A DNA stretch of 64,000 nucleotides, from positions 117,971 through 181,970 of the forward strand of contig CAZFLX010000001.1 in assembly GCA_964519885.1 (NCBI GenBank), given 5' to 3'. How positions within the stretch are numbered: the stretch's first letter is position 1; each line of letters starts with the position of its first letter. Under the pieces are notes generated by a model. That model did no database searches. It was not told where the DNA came from and saw only the letters and a program-made list of their open reading frames with translations. The DNA is from GCA-002282575 sp964519885. GTDB taxonomy: Bacteria; Pseudomonadota; Gammaproteobacteria; Thiomicrospirales; Thiomicrospiraceae. Position numbers and translations under genes: made by a program. This document shows positions 28,281 through 36,741 of this stretch, in pieces.

Positions 28281-28385
28281 ATGAATGACATGGATATTGC
28301 CGTACTGGCAGTTAGTTTTGGCATTGCTGCACTTGCCATTGTTGCGATTGTGTTGAGTAAAAAGAGCGATAAGCACTCACACTAA
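28281..28385 (+). CDS. 34-residue single-TM microprotein
   Basis: ATG at 28281 after AGGAAAAG. One membrane helix (about 6-24) and a charged, histidine-containing tail (SKKSDKHSH). Third microprotein of the array, with no two-TM partner. It ends at the start of repeat copy 3. Confidence 0.5.
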   Translation: MNDMDIAVLAVSFGIAALAIVAIVLSKKSDKHSH

Positions 28386-28461
28386 GTGCTCATTGTAGCA
28401 ACACTGTATTAATATAAAACAACGAAAAAGCGATCCGAAAGGGTCGCTTTTGGGTTTGTGG
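28381..28461 (+). repeat. Terminator-promoter repeat, copy 3
   Basis: The left half has drifted (hairpin arm lost), but the terminator core with GAAA loop (28425-28451) is identical except for a shorter T-run. It is followed by TGG-TATAAT (28459-28467). Confidence 0.8.
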
Positions 28462-28496
28462 TATAATGCAAACAATAACAAGCAGGAGTGAACTAT

Positions 28497-28712
28497 ATGG
28501 CTATCATGATATCTGAGGTGTATGAAGCCTTTCGAGTGGCTGGTGTTCCCGAAGATTCTGCACGCAAAGCAGCAGAAGCACTTTCTGCCGAAAATTTAGC
28601 CACAAAGTCGGATATTAATGCGATTCAAAAAGAGCTTCTGGTGTTGAAATGGATGTTAGCTGTCGTGGTTGCTGCAACGGTATTGCCGTTAATTAAGGGT
28701 TCCTTGCTGTAA
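28497..28712 (+). CDS. Small coiled-coil membrane protein, paralogue 3
   Basis: 71 residues from the ATG at 28497, chosen because AGGAG is 8 bases upstream. Shares the LATKSDI motif and the head-coil-single TM layout with the proteins at 25470 and 25743 (AENLATKSDINAIQKELL, then a C-terminal helix ending IKGSLL). Function unknown. Confidence 0.65.
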   Translation: MAIMISEVYEAFRVAGVPEDSARKAAEALSAENLATKSDINAIQKELLVLKWMLAVVVAATVLPLIKGSLL

Positions 28713-28719
28713 TAATTGG

Positions 28720-28790
28720 CGCCTGCACTGTGCTTTCAATATGAAACTGCGAAAAAGCGATCCGAAAGGGTCGCTTTTTTGGTTTGTGGT
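28720..28790 (+). repeat. Terminator-promoter repeat, copy 4
   Basis: Right half almost identical to copy 1 (ATGAAACTGCGAAAAAGCG and onward), terminator 28752-28780, then TGG-TTATAA (28787-28795) as a weaker extended -10 box before the dinJ-like gene. Confidence 0.8.
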
Positions 28791-28849
28791 TATAACTATG
28801 AATTGTATCCCAGTTGAGCTACAATAATCTGCAATCTAAGGAGGATATT

Positions 28850-29110
28850 ATGGCTGCAACCGCATTTGTTCGTGCTCGTATCGACGAAACATTAAAAAAT
28901 GAAGCTGCGTTAGTTTTGGCTAATATGGGCTTGACGGTTTCTGATGTGGTACGTGTTGTACTAACCAAAATTGCTAAAGAAAAGGCACTGCCTTTCGAGA
29001 TGCGGGTTCCAAGTACCCTGACTGAAACAACAATGGCAAAAAGTGAGCGTGGAGAAGATGTTCATCGTGCTAGCAATGCATCTGATTTATTCAATCAACT
29101 TGGCATCTAA
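28850..29110 (+). CDS. dinJ: RelB/DinJ-family antitoxin
   Basis: 86 residues, ATG at 28850 with AAGGAGG just upstream. N-terminal ribbon-helix-helix (ATAFVRARIDETLKNEAALV) and helix MGLTVSDVVRVVLTKIA, then PFEMRVPS as in DinJ. Neutralises the toxin encoded 5 bases downstream and represses the module. Confidence 0.88.
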   Translation: MAATAFVRARIDETLKNEAALVLANMGLTVSDVVRVVLTKIAKEKALPFEMRVPSTLTETTMAKSERGEDVHRASNASDLFNQLGI

Positions 29111-29115
29111 TCAAT

Positions 29116-29385
29116 ATGCGTCAACCTGAGTACTCTGGTCAGTTCAAGCGTGATATTAAGTTAATGCAAAAGCTTCATAAAGATATTGATAAACTCAAGA
29201 CATTAATGACGCTGTTAATTGAAGCTAGTCCATTACCCGATCATTATGCAGATCACCCGTTAACCTGTAACTGGAAAGGCTATCGAGATGCTCATATTGA
29301 ACCTGACTGGTTATTAATTTATAAAGTTACAGAGTCAACGATTAGATTGGATCGCACAGGAAGTCATTCCGACTTATTCGGTTAG
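29116..29385 (+). CDS. yafQ: YafQ-family mRNA interferase toxin
   Basis: 89 residues. Starts with YSGQFKRDIKLMQKLHKD, contains LPDHYADHPLTCNWKGYRDAHI with the catalytic histidines, then EPDWLLIYKV and ends RTGSHSDLF, all YafQ hallmarks. It cleaves mRNA on the ribosome. Confidence 0.88.
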   Translation: MRQPEYSGQFKRDIKLMQKLHKDIDKLKTLMTLLIEASPLPDHYADHPLTCNWKGYRDAHIEPDWLLIYKVTESTIRLDRTGSHSDLFG

Positions 29386-29535
29386 TTAACACCAAACACC
29401 CTCATATTCAACGATAAACTACCACTGGCACTAGAAGCAAATAAAATTCCTTTTACTAAAAAAGTGTAGCCGTTCCACGTTGCACCAAGTGTTACAGCTT
29501 GCTAATAATGTGCATTATGATGCCCCTTAATATTT

Positions 29536-29600
29536 TGTTGCTGCAGTGGCAACACGGTTTTCCAGTTAAAACTTCTAAAAAGTGCTCCGAAAGTTCTACA
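29536..29600 (+). repeat. Degenerate repeat, copy 5
   Basis: Retains CAGTGGCAACACGGTTTTCCAG, shortened here, and AAAAAGTGCTCCGAAAG, but the right arm of the terminator is lost. Reads as a decayed copy of the same element at the right edge of the island. The bases between yafQ and this copy show no gene. Confidence 0.6.
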
Positions 29601-29610
29601 TAAATAACAT

Positions 29611-29637
29611 AAAAAAATCCGCCCGAAGGCGGATTTT
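29611..29637 (-). terminator. Terminator of htpX
   Basis: On the minus strand: AAAATCCGCC, TTCG tetraloop, GGCGGATTTT and more T. Lies 22 bases after the htpX stop. Confidence 0.85.
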
Positions 29638-29658
29638 CACTTTCAGTAAAACTGAATC

Positions 29659-30564
29659 TTAAACTAAAGCAAAGTTATGCTTAGCTTCCAACGCAGCAAT
29701 GCGCTCTTCCAATGGAGGATGCGTCGCAAACAACATCGACAGAGTGCCGCCACTGCTAATACCAAAAGCCGCCATTTGATCGGGTAAATGACCTGGTTGC
29801 ATCATCGATAAACGACGCAAAGCAGAAGCCATTTTTTGTGGGCTAGACAAGTAAGCACCGCCCTCGTCGGCACGGAACTCACGCTGACGGCTAAACCATG
29901 CGGTAACCATACTAGCAAGAATACCCAACAGAATGTTCATGACGATATCAACAACTAAGAACACCCAGTCGAAACCGCCCTCTTCACCTTCTTGGTTATT
30001 GCTGTTAAAAATATTGCTAGCAACGTTGGCAATAATCTTAGCAAAGAAAATCACAAAGGCGTTAAGCACACCTTGTAACAAGGCCATAGTCACCATATCA
30101 CCATTTGCGATATGCGCTACTTCATGACCCAATACCGCTTCAACTTCGTCTTGCGTCATTTGTTGCAGCAAGCCAGTTGAAACAGCGACTAACGCACTGT
30201 TTTTGCTCATACCGGTAGCAAAAGCGTTAGGCTCAGCACTTTCGTACATCGCCACTTCAGGCATACCAATACCCGCTTTTTGCGCTTGGCGTTTCACTGT
30301 TTCTACCAACCAACGCTCCGTTGGCGTGCTGGGGTTTTCGATCACCACTGCACCAACGGATTTTTTCGCCATCCATTTCGACATAGCCAACGAAATGAAT
30401 GAGCCAACAAAACCCCAAACCAAGGCAAACACAGCTAGGTTGGCTAAATTCATGCCACCTTGACCATCACGTAGGTTGCCCACACCCAACAAGTTCAACA
30501 CAATCATTGCCACAGCGACAACCAGAATGTTGGTTAGTAAGAAAAGGAAAATACGTTTTCCCAT
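29659..30564 (-). CDS. htpX: Membrane zinc protease HtpX
   Basis: 301 residues from the ATG at 30564 (GGAG 8 bases upstream). Two N-terminal membrane helices, zinc motif HEVAH in VLGHEVAHIANGD, two further hydrophobic segments, and the third ligand in FRADEGGA. Degrades damaged inner-membrane proteins alongside FtsH; usually under envelope or heat stress control. Monocistronic, with its own terminator. Confidence 0.95.
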   Translation of the reverse strand: MGKRIFLFLLTNILVVAVAMIVLNLLGVGNLRDGQGGMNLANLAVFALVWGFVGSFISLAMSKWMAKKSVGAVVIENPSTPTERWLVETVKRQAQKAGIGMPEVAMYESAEPNAFATGMSKNSALVAVSTGLLQQMTQDEVEAVLGHEVAHIANGDMVTMALLQGVLNAFVIFFAKIIANVASNIFNSNNQEGEEGGFDWVFLVVDIVMNILLGILASMVTAWFSRQREFRADEGGAYLSSPQKMASALRRLSMMQPGHLPDQMAAFGISSGGTLSMLFATHPPLEERIAALEAKHNFALV

Positions 30565-30667
30565 GATCGTCACTCCTTAGTGATTAAAGATGTCATCCCT
30601 TACTATAAAGATTATTTATGACCATTTCAAGACTTAATGTTATCTTAATGATAAATTTCATGTTCAC

Positions 30668-30758
30668 GCATCGAGAATCGCAGAACAAGTAGTGTACACA
30701 AAGTAGATGACGACATTCGAGAATCGCGGCAACAACGCCATGTGTCAATTGGTGCGGT
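30668..30758. repeat. Dispersed repeat, copy A
   Basis: About 90 bases similar to 45652-45757 (shared pieces: CGCAGAACAAG, TACAC, GTAGATGACG/GTAGGTGACG, TTCGAG, CGCGGCAACAA/CGCGCAACAA, CAAT-GGT). No coding potential. Lies in the gap between htpX and the CbiM-like gene. Confidence 0.65.
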
Positions 30759-30762
30759 TTTT

Positions 30763-31431
30763 TTACTTGCCGTGTAAATACTGTTCATCGGTAAACGTAC
30801 TAATCCACTCCACTTTATAAATCACCAAAGCCGTCATCATAAAGCCATTCACAAAAGCTTCTGGTCCCATCATCATGGGCAACAGGGGTAAAAATTGGAA
30901 TGAAAGTTTTTGCCAACTAATCACATCGCCCCAAACTAAAACAGCGCTCAACACCAAAATACTGGCCAGCATGGCGACAGCACCGACAATAAAAGCATTT
31001 AAGAATACGTAGACAAAAAAATTACGTGGCAACCAACGATAAGCTGCTAACAACGACCACCAAGTCACCAATACAGGAACGACTGCCAAGGTTAACCAAT
31101 TAGCCGCAAAAGCATCCCAGCCTGCACCACCCGTAAAAGTCACCAGCGATAAAACCAATGCGAGTGCGATTAAGGCAAACTGCCAGCCGAACATCAGCGT
31201 TAATAAGGTTGCACCGAGAAAATGAAAACTCAGACCAGGACCAATCGATGCCTTTACACTCCATAATCCCAACACCACCAGTACTGCGCCAGCAAACACT
31301 GCTTGCGCTGTCCAGTCATTCAACACCTTATGCCAAGGCGCTCGCCATAAACTGAGTAACAGTAATGGCACAGCCAACAGCCAAGTTAGCCAAAAAAAGG
31401 CATCATTTAATACACCAAAAGGGATATTCAT
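30763..31431 (-). CDS. CbiM-like membrane protein (ECF transporter permease-like)
   Basis: 222 residues with six or seven hydrophobic segments. The run SFHFLGATLLTLMFGW and the acidic-aromatic FLPLLPMMMGPEAFVNGFM are typical of a COG3235/CbiM-like family linked to metal or vitamin uptake. No energy-coupling ATPase genes are nearby, so transport of cobalt or nickel is only a possibility. Confidence 0.6.
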   Translation of the reverse strand: MNIPFGVLNDAFFWLTWLLAVPLLLLSLWRAPWHKVLNDWTAQAVFAGAVLVVLGLWSVKASIGPGLSFHFLGATLLTLMFGWQFALIALALVLSLVTFTGGAGWDAFAANWLTLAVVPVLVTWWSLLAAYRWLPRNFFVYVFLNAFIVGAVAMLASILVLSAVLVWGDVISWQKLSFQFLPLLPMMMGPEAFVNGFMMTALVIYKVEWISTFTDEQYLHGK

Positions 31432-31483
31432 CTTTATTCACAATCTCGGCTACAATGGTTGTTTTACGCTACTGGGTTTGTCC

Positions 31484-31897
31484 ATGAAACACTTTTTTTG
31501 GGTCATCGCTGCCTTTGTTTACGACTTATTCATTTTAGCCGCATTAAGTATGGTGCTAGCAGCAGTTTACACCCTGATTGCGGGTGAGGCATTTCACGAA
31601 AAAGCCATTACCCGACTGTTATTCCAACTGAACTGGGTCATCATGGTCAGTGGCTATTATGTTATCAGTTGGCAACGCGCGGGGCAAACCATTGGTATGC
31701 GCGCTTGGCGTATAAAAGTAGTGAGCTTTACAAACGCATCTTTAAGTTGGTCAGACTGCTGGAAACGTCTGGGCGCTGGCATGGTTAATTTTCTGTTGTT
31801 AAATCTGGGCTGGTTGGGTTATTTACTACCTGCTAGAAAGAGCTTAACCGATCATCTTTCGCACACACAGATAGAGCGCTTACCTAAAAACAGTTAA
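31484..31897 (+). CDS. RDD family membrane protein
   Basis: 137 residues from the ATG at 31484. RDD-domain features: FVYDLFILAALSMVL, then WQRAGQTIGMRAWRIKVV, and the ending LTDHLSHTQIERL. Three to four membrane segments. Function of the family is unclear; some members affect ion or lipid homeostasis. Lies 34 bases before serB. Confidence 0.82.
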   Translation: MKHFFWVIAAFVYDLFILAALSMVLAAVYTLIAGEAFHEKAITRLLFQLNWVIMVSGYYVISWQRAGQTIGMRAWRIKVVSFTNASLSWSDCWKRLGAGMVNFLLLNLGWLGYLLPARKSLTDHLSHTQIERLPKNS

Positions 31898-31930
31898 AAT
31901 AGCGAACAAGTTTTTTATTAGGACCTTATC

Positions 31931-32767
31931 GTGGCCACACTGATTATTCACCGCGCTCAATTAACCGCAACCGAACAACACCACCTACAAACACACTTTG
32001 GTAGCTCTGCAACACCTGTGGCACAGCATCATCGTATTGAACTGGACGAAATGCCTTCAGCTGAAACGCTAACCCGTGTTAGGGCTTTGAGCGATTGGGA
32101 CATAAATTGTCTGCCAGAGGACTTTGATGCCAGCCAAGTGAAATTGCTTATTTCGGACATGGACTCAACGCTGATTAACATCGAGTGCATTGATGAAATT
32201 GGTGAGCACTTAGGCATTAAAGCGCAAATTAGTCATATCACCGAAGCGGCTATGCGTGGTGAATTAAACTTTGAACAATCGCTAACCAAACGGGTGGCTT
32301 TGCTTGAAGGTACACCTTTATCTGCACTGGAAACAGTGTATCAAGAGCGTTTACAACTGAACGAAGGCGCTGAAACCTTGATTCAAATCACTCAAGCAGA
32401 AGGGATTAAGTTCGCATTGGTTTCTGGTGGCTTCACCTTTTTTACCGACCGCTTAAAAGCTCGCTTAAACCTAGACTTTACCCGTGCCAATGTGTTGGGC
32501 TTCGACGATAACCAACATACCAATGGCAAAGTGGTTGGCGGCATTATTGGTGCCGAAGCCAAGCGTGAGTTTTTACTCGAACTTTGCGACCAATTGGGTA
32601 TTGGCCCAAATCAAGCGATTGCGGTGGGTGATGGCGCTAATGACCTTCGCATGATGCAAGATGCGGGGCTTTCAGTGGCTTATCATGCCAAACCAACGGT
32701 GCAAGCTGCTGCCGATACGGCGCTTAATTATCGTGGCTTAGATGCGATACTCGACTTTTTGGTGTAA
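31931..32767 (+). CDS. serB: Phosphoserine phosphatase SerB
   Basis: 278 residues, HAD superfamily. Motif I DMDSTLINIECIDE, motif II LVSGGFTFF, motif III/IV VGDGANDLRMM. An N-terminal ~70-residue extension of the SerB type precedes the HAD core. Converts phosphoserine to serine. GTG start with AGGA 7 bases before it. Confidence 0.94.
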   Translation: MATLIIHRAQLTATEQHHLQTHFGSSATPVAQHHRIELDEMPSAETLTRVRALSDWDINCLPEDFDASQVKLLISDMDSTLINIECIDEIGEHLGIKAQISHITEAAMRGELNFEQSLTKRVALLEGTPLSALETVYQERLQLNEGAETLIQITQAEGIKFALVSGGFTFFTDRLKARLNLDFTRANVLGFDDNQHTNGKVVGGIIGAEAKREFLLELCDQLGIGPNQAIAVGDGANDLRMMQDAGLSVAYHAKPTVQAAADTALNYRGLDAILDFLV

Positions 32768-32831
32768 TATCCCTAAACAGGTCTAGAACAAAACGCTGAG
32801 TAGACCGTTTAATTGTAAAGGGAATCACTCC

Positions 32832-34355
32832 ATGAAACGCATACTTCTGAGTCTATTCGGCATCTTAATAGTTGTTTTTGGCTCGCTGTGGTTGCTACTT
32901 TTTACCAGCACGGGCAATGGCATCATTAAGCCTTGGCTAGAAAGTTATCTTCAATATTATGTGCCAGAAGCGAAACTGGAAGCCTTTAGCCTTCGCCCTG
33001 ATCAAACACAACTTACCTTATCGCTGAAGCAGAATGCCCGTTTAGAAGTCGATGCCATCACTAATGTTTGGCAAAAAAGTGCCTTAGGCACTTGGCGATT
33101 ACATGCTACCGATCTTTCCGAACTACAAGCCTTGCTACCCATTCCCCTAGCGGGTGCGCTGAGTAGCGAGGGACGTTTTATCGTTTCGCCCAATGCGTTA
33201 GAAGTCGATGGCAAAGTACAATTACCGCACAGTTTGGTTCATATCACAGCGCAACAAGCCAACACCAATAGCCCCATCAGTGCTCAAGTATCGGGCGATA
33301 TGGCTCTGACCGATTTATCGACGCTGTTGAAACAGCCCCGCATCGCATCTGGCACAGCTAAATTAGCGGCATCGGCAGACATTCCGCGTCAACAACCCCT
33401 TCAACTGAACGGTCAAGCAAACCTTAATCTCGCTGATGGAAAACTGCATCACCAAGCCTTCAACGCACTCACCGAACAAGCCTTACCGCAGGATGTCAAC
33501 TTTCAGCTAACCAGTCAAACAGAAATCCTGTCGGGAAATAGTCTAACCCAACTGAAACTGAATAGTGACTTAGCCAATATGCAGTTAACCGATGCACGCT
33601 ATCAGCTAGGCGATGATCAATTCAACACCCAGCATAGTTTAAGCATTAACGACTTAACGCGCTTAGCCTTTATCACCCAAACGCCACTTCATGGGACAAT
33701 TAAGATCACGGGTGATGCTGATTATCAATTCAACACCAAAGCACTAAAAGTAACCGCAAACAGCGATACCTTAGGCGGTCGCGTTACCACCCAGCTTGCC
33801 AACCAACAGTTCAATGCCCAGTTACAGGACTTATCAGCCGTTGAAGTTTCGAAATTATTGGGCATGAAACCGGTATTTAAGTCTCGACTTGATGGCAAAC
33901 TCGCCTATGCGCTAGATCAACAACAAGGCGATTTTTCTGCCCTATTAACAGATGGTCAAATTTTACCGAATGATGTCAGCGCCTTGCTCAACCAAGCGGC
34001 ACGTTTCGACATCACCCGCGAGGTTTATAAAAGCGTCACTACGAGCGGGAAAATTCAGCGCAAAGTCATTACTGCCGATTTGGACATGCAAAGTAACCTG
34101 ACCCACATCACCAGCCAAGCCGCACGTATCGACTTAGCGCAAAGCCAGTTAGATGTCTTACTGAATGTAGATGTTCAAGGTCTGAAACTACCCGTGCGCC
34201 TAAAAGGTGCGTTAACTAGCCCAGATGTGAGTGCCGACTTTTCTGGAGTTTTAGAGCAAAGCCTAAAACACAATGCTGAGAAAGCGGCACAAGAGGCGAT
34301 TGAGAAAGAAAAGGGAAAACTGCTGCAACAATTCAATTTGCCGAAGTTGTTTTAA
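32832..34355 (+). CDS. AsmA-like envelope protein
   Basis: 507 residues: one N-terminal membrane helix (about 5-27) followed by a long periplasmic region rich in alternating beta strands, with AsmA-type segments (VDGKVQLPHSLVHITAQQA, LKGALTSPDVSADFSGVLEQ) and a helical, lysine-rich tail KAAQEAIEKEKGKLLQQF. AsmA/TamB relatives are thought to help carry phospholipids to the outer membrane. The family link is by overall pattern, not a single motif. Confidence 0.6.
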   Translation: MKRILLSLFGILIVVFGSLWLLLFTSTGNGIIKPWLESYLQYYVPEAKLEAFSLRPDQTQLTLSLKQNARLEVDAITNVWQKSALGTWRLHATDLSELQALLPIPLAGALSSEGRFIVSPNALEVDGKVQLPHSLVHITAQQANTNSPISAQVSGDMALTDLSTLLKQPRIASGTAKLAASADIPRQQPLQLNGQANLNLADGKLHHQAFNALTEQALPQDVNFQLTSQTEILSGNSLTQLKLNSDLANMQLTDARYQLGDDQFNTQHSLSINDLTRLAFITQTPLHGTIKITGDADYQFNTKALKVTANSDTLGGRVTTQLANQQFNAQLQDLSAVEVSKLLGMKPVFKSRLDGKLAYALDQQQGDFSALLTDGQILPNDVSALLNQAARFDITREVYKSVTTSGKIQRKVITADLDMQSNLTHITSQAARIDLAQSQLDVLLNVDVQGLKLPVRLKGALTSPDVSADFSGVLEQSLKHNAEKAAQEAIEKEKGKLLQQFNLPKLF

Positions 34356-34362
34356 GACATCA

Positions 34363-34674
34363 TTAGTGCTTACCACCCGCACAGGTTGGGCTGTCGGGAA
34401 TGTCATAGCCCCGCTCTTGCCACTCGGTGGGTGTGTAGGTATGAATTCCTAAGGCATGAACCACACCCGATGTAATAGGTGCAACCAACTGTTGCACTTT
34501 ACGATGACGTGCCACCAATCCCATGCCATCAAAGGCATGGCTCACCAGCGTGATTTTGAAATGCGAATTACCACCTTTACCACTGCTGTGTAAATGGCTT
34601 TCATTATCGACTTCAATAAAATCCGTGGCTAGCGCCTCGCTTAATAGCGCCGTAATCTGTTCATCCATATCCAT
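34363..34674 (-). CDS. bolA: BolA family protein
   Basis: 103 residues. BolA core with DNESHLHSSGKGGNSHFKI (shortened here), FDGMGLVARHRKVQQL and GVVHALGIHTYTPTEW. BolA proteins pair with monothiol glutaredoxins in Fe-S handling and affect cell shape. Five bases after the DUF302 gene on the same strand, so probably cotranscribed. C-terminal tail has an extra cysteine-histidine end. Confidence 0.88.
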   Translation of the reverse strand: MDMDEQITALLSEALATDFIEVDNESHLHSSGKGGNSHFKITLVSHAFDGMGLVARHRKVQQLVAPITSGVVHALGIHTYTPTEWQERGYDIPDSPTCAGGKH

Positions 34675-34679
34675 TTTGC

Positions 34680-35156
34680 TTACTCCGCAATGCTTTGCAC
34701 AATATCATCTAATAATTGATGAATCGGTTGATAGACTTTCAGCTTGGGCGGAATACGATAACTCACAAACACTTTGTTCGCTTCGCTGGGTAAGGTGTAA
34801 ACACTGATTCCGTAGGGACAAAGCGCAATGTTATGCACATTGTCGCGCATCATCGCTTGCGATAGGTCGGCTTTACAAAACAATACGGTTTCACCGCCCG
34901 TGGCATAAACACCCTGTTTGTAACCTAAATCGTTACTGGTACGATCTAACATGTCCTTAACATGAGACACGGCACTTACCACCATGCCGCGCTCTTCGAT
35001 GGCGGCGGTTAAGTCCTCACGCACTTGCGCATAGGTTTTACCGGGCAAAGTGTAAACCATGGCTTCACTGATTTTTTGCGGTTTAACAGGTGCCGCCAAG
35101 GCCACAGAGGAGCACATCAGGCCACAAAGTGGCATCAACCAAAAAGCTTTCATCAT
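34680..35156 (-). CDS. Periplasmic DUF302-domain protein
   Basis: 158 residues. Signal peptide ending in ALAA (about 22), then a DUF302-like domain: YTLPGKTYAQVREDLTAAI and the central VLFCKADLSQAMM with the conserved cysteine, then CPYGISVYTL. DUF302 proteins occur in sulfur-oxidising and metal-handling bacteria; function unknown. Upstream partner of bolA. Confidence 0.75.
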   Translation of the reverse strand: MMKAFWLMPLCGLMCSSVALAAPVKPQKISEAMVYTLPGKTYAQVREDLTAAIEERGMVVSAVSHVKDMLDRTSNDLGYKQGVYATGGETVLFCKADLSQAMMRDNVHNIALCPYGISVYTLPSEANKVFVSYRIPPKLKVYQPIHQLLDDIVQSIAE

Positions 35157-35252
35157 GTTATCATTCCATTTTTATTAAACGTTGCTATTTTAACATGCGG
35201 CTTTTCAATCGGTATAATAAGCCCTATTAGTGAACATAAATAAGGACATTTT

Positions 35253-35516
35253 ATGAGCAATCCGATTCAAATTCGCATTGAGGACTTAGGTTCTATTCCA
35301 TGGCAAAACCAAACCAGTCTGCTCGAAGCTTTAGAAGACGCTGGCGTAGATGTGAATTACAGTTGTCGTGCTGGTATTTGCGCTGCCTGTCGCGCAACCC
35401 TAGTGAGCGGACAAATTGAATGGCGGAATCAGCCCATTTTGACGCTGGGAGAGCAGGATATTCTGACCTGTTCAGTCGTTCCCACTACGGATATTGTTAT
35501 TCGATTGCCAGATTAA
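35253..35516 (+). CDS. 2Fe-2S plant-type ferredoxin (YfaE-like)
   Basis: 87 residues. Cluster ligands seen as YSCRAGICAACRATL and LTCSVVP. Length and the LVSGQIEW segment resemble YfaE, which maintains the ribonucleotide reductase radical cofactor; no nrdAB is in the window, so the partner is unknown. Own promoter region upstream. Confidence 0.85.
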   Translation: MSNPIQIRIEDLGSIPWQNQTSLLEALEDAGVDVNYSCRAGICAACRATLVSGQIEWRNQPILTLGEQDILTCSVVPTTDIVIRLPD

Positions 35517-35655
35517 TCAATCAAGCTTACAGTGAAAAGCTACCATTAAGCACTTTCTGTAAGAATGTGTAATATTTTGATAGTGAACCTGCACAAATTT
35601 GCTGATAGTTCAGATAGAATGATACGCTGAAGTTGCCTTAAGGAACGCCAGCGAA

Positions 35656-36648
35656 ATGCAAAATGAAAGACTACTTGACCTGATTCAATTACAAGCCGAT
35701 ATCGCACATTTGGGACCACATTTTGCAGAAGTTATCACGCTAGCTGTTGAGCGCATTCTACCCATTTTAGGTGCAGATGGCGCGACAATCGAATTAGTAG
35801 AGGGTGACGAATTAGTTTACCGCGCTGTTGCAGGAAGTTTATCAAGTTATTTGGGATTTCGAATACCCATTCAAGGCAGTTTAGCGGGGCTTGCCATTCT
35901 ACATAATGAACCGCTGGTCACTAACGATATTTTTAATGATGAACGTGTTCACGAAGCGGCTAAACGCGTAGAAGGCTTGAAATCCATGATGGTGCAACCT
36001 TTGGTACATGATGCGAGCGTGGTTGGGGTACTAAAGGTCATTTCGGCACAAGCCAGTTTTTTTAACGAACAAATACTCACGCCTATATCCCTGCTCGCCA
36101 ACAGCTTATCAGCAGCGATGTTTTACGCCACTCAACATAATCAAGAAAGTCTATTATTCAAAGCCACTCACGATCATTTAACAGGTATTGGTAATCGTGC
36201 GTTGTTTATGGATACACTTAAAAATGCTGTACTGAATGATGACAAACACCCAGCCGCCGTATTAATAATTGATATGAATGGCTTAAAAACCCTGAATGAC
36301 GAGCATGGTCACACCGTCGGCGATGCCATGATTCATGCGCTTGCCGAGCGTGTGCAACAGGTATTACGCCCAACCGATGTGTTTGCACGCTTGGGCGGTG
36401 ATGAGTTCGGCGTCATTTTAAAACCCCTAGGACATGCCAGCTGCGTTGACAGTTTAATAGCTTCGATCCAACAAAGTTTGGAAGCCAAGGTAAACGTAAA
36501 CAATAGTGACTTTACGCTGAGCGCCAGTATTGGCGCTGCCACTTTTCCCAGCGAAGCCGCAACCATGAAAGCCTTACTCGATTTAGCCGATGAACGCATG
36601 TACGAGATTAAGCGTCAGCACTACACTCATCACCCTAAAACAGCTTAG
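35656..36648 (+). CDS. GAF-GGDEF diguanylate cyclase
   Basis: 330 residues: N-terminal GAF sensor domain (about 20-165) and GGDEF domain (about 175-325) with the catalytic RLGGDEFGVIL. An intact GGDEF signature suggests active c-di-GMP synthesis. No membrane segment, so the GAF domain senses a cytoplasmic ligand, not identifiable from sequence. Confidence 0.9.
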   Translation: MQNERLLDLIQLQADIAHLGPHFAEVITLAVERILPILGADGATIELVEGDELVYRAVAGSLSSYLGFRIPIQGSLAGLAILHNEPLVTNDIFNDERVHEAAKRVEGLKSMMVQPLVHDASVVGVLKVISAQASFFNEQILTPISLLANSLSAAMFYATQHNQESLLFKATHDHLTGIGNRALFMDTLKNAVLNDDKHPAAVLIIDMNGLKTLNDEHGHTVGDAMIHALAERVQQVLRPTDVFARLGGDEFGVILKPLGHASCVDSLIASIQQSLEAKVNVNNSDFTLSASIGAATFPSEAATMKALLDLADERMYEIKRQHYTHHPKTA

Positions 36649-36660
36649 ACACAACACCAT

Positions 36661-36683
36661 AAAAAACAGCCCCTAAGGGCTGT
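36661..36683 (-). terminator. Terminator of the fcc cluster
   Basis: On the minus strand: ACAGCCC, TTAG, GGGCTGT, then TTTTT. Lies about 60 bases after the dihaem cytochrome gene. Confidence 0.75.
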
Positions 36684-36741
36684 AAGTTTGGCAAAATAAA
36701 CTTGTTACGCGTCAATAAATAAGATCACTAAGCAACCTCAT

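Noticed and set aside
27335..28790. Repeats read as a CRISPR array
   Set aside because: Spacing is irregular (about 340-600 bases), the intervals hold genes, and the repeat is a terminator; no cas genes.
27335..29600. Repeats read as integron attC sites
   Set aside because: No GTTRRRY/RYYYAAC core ends and no integron integrase in the window; the palindrome is a U-tailed terminator.
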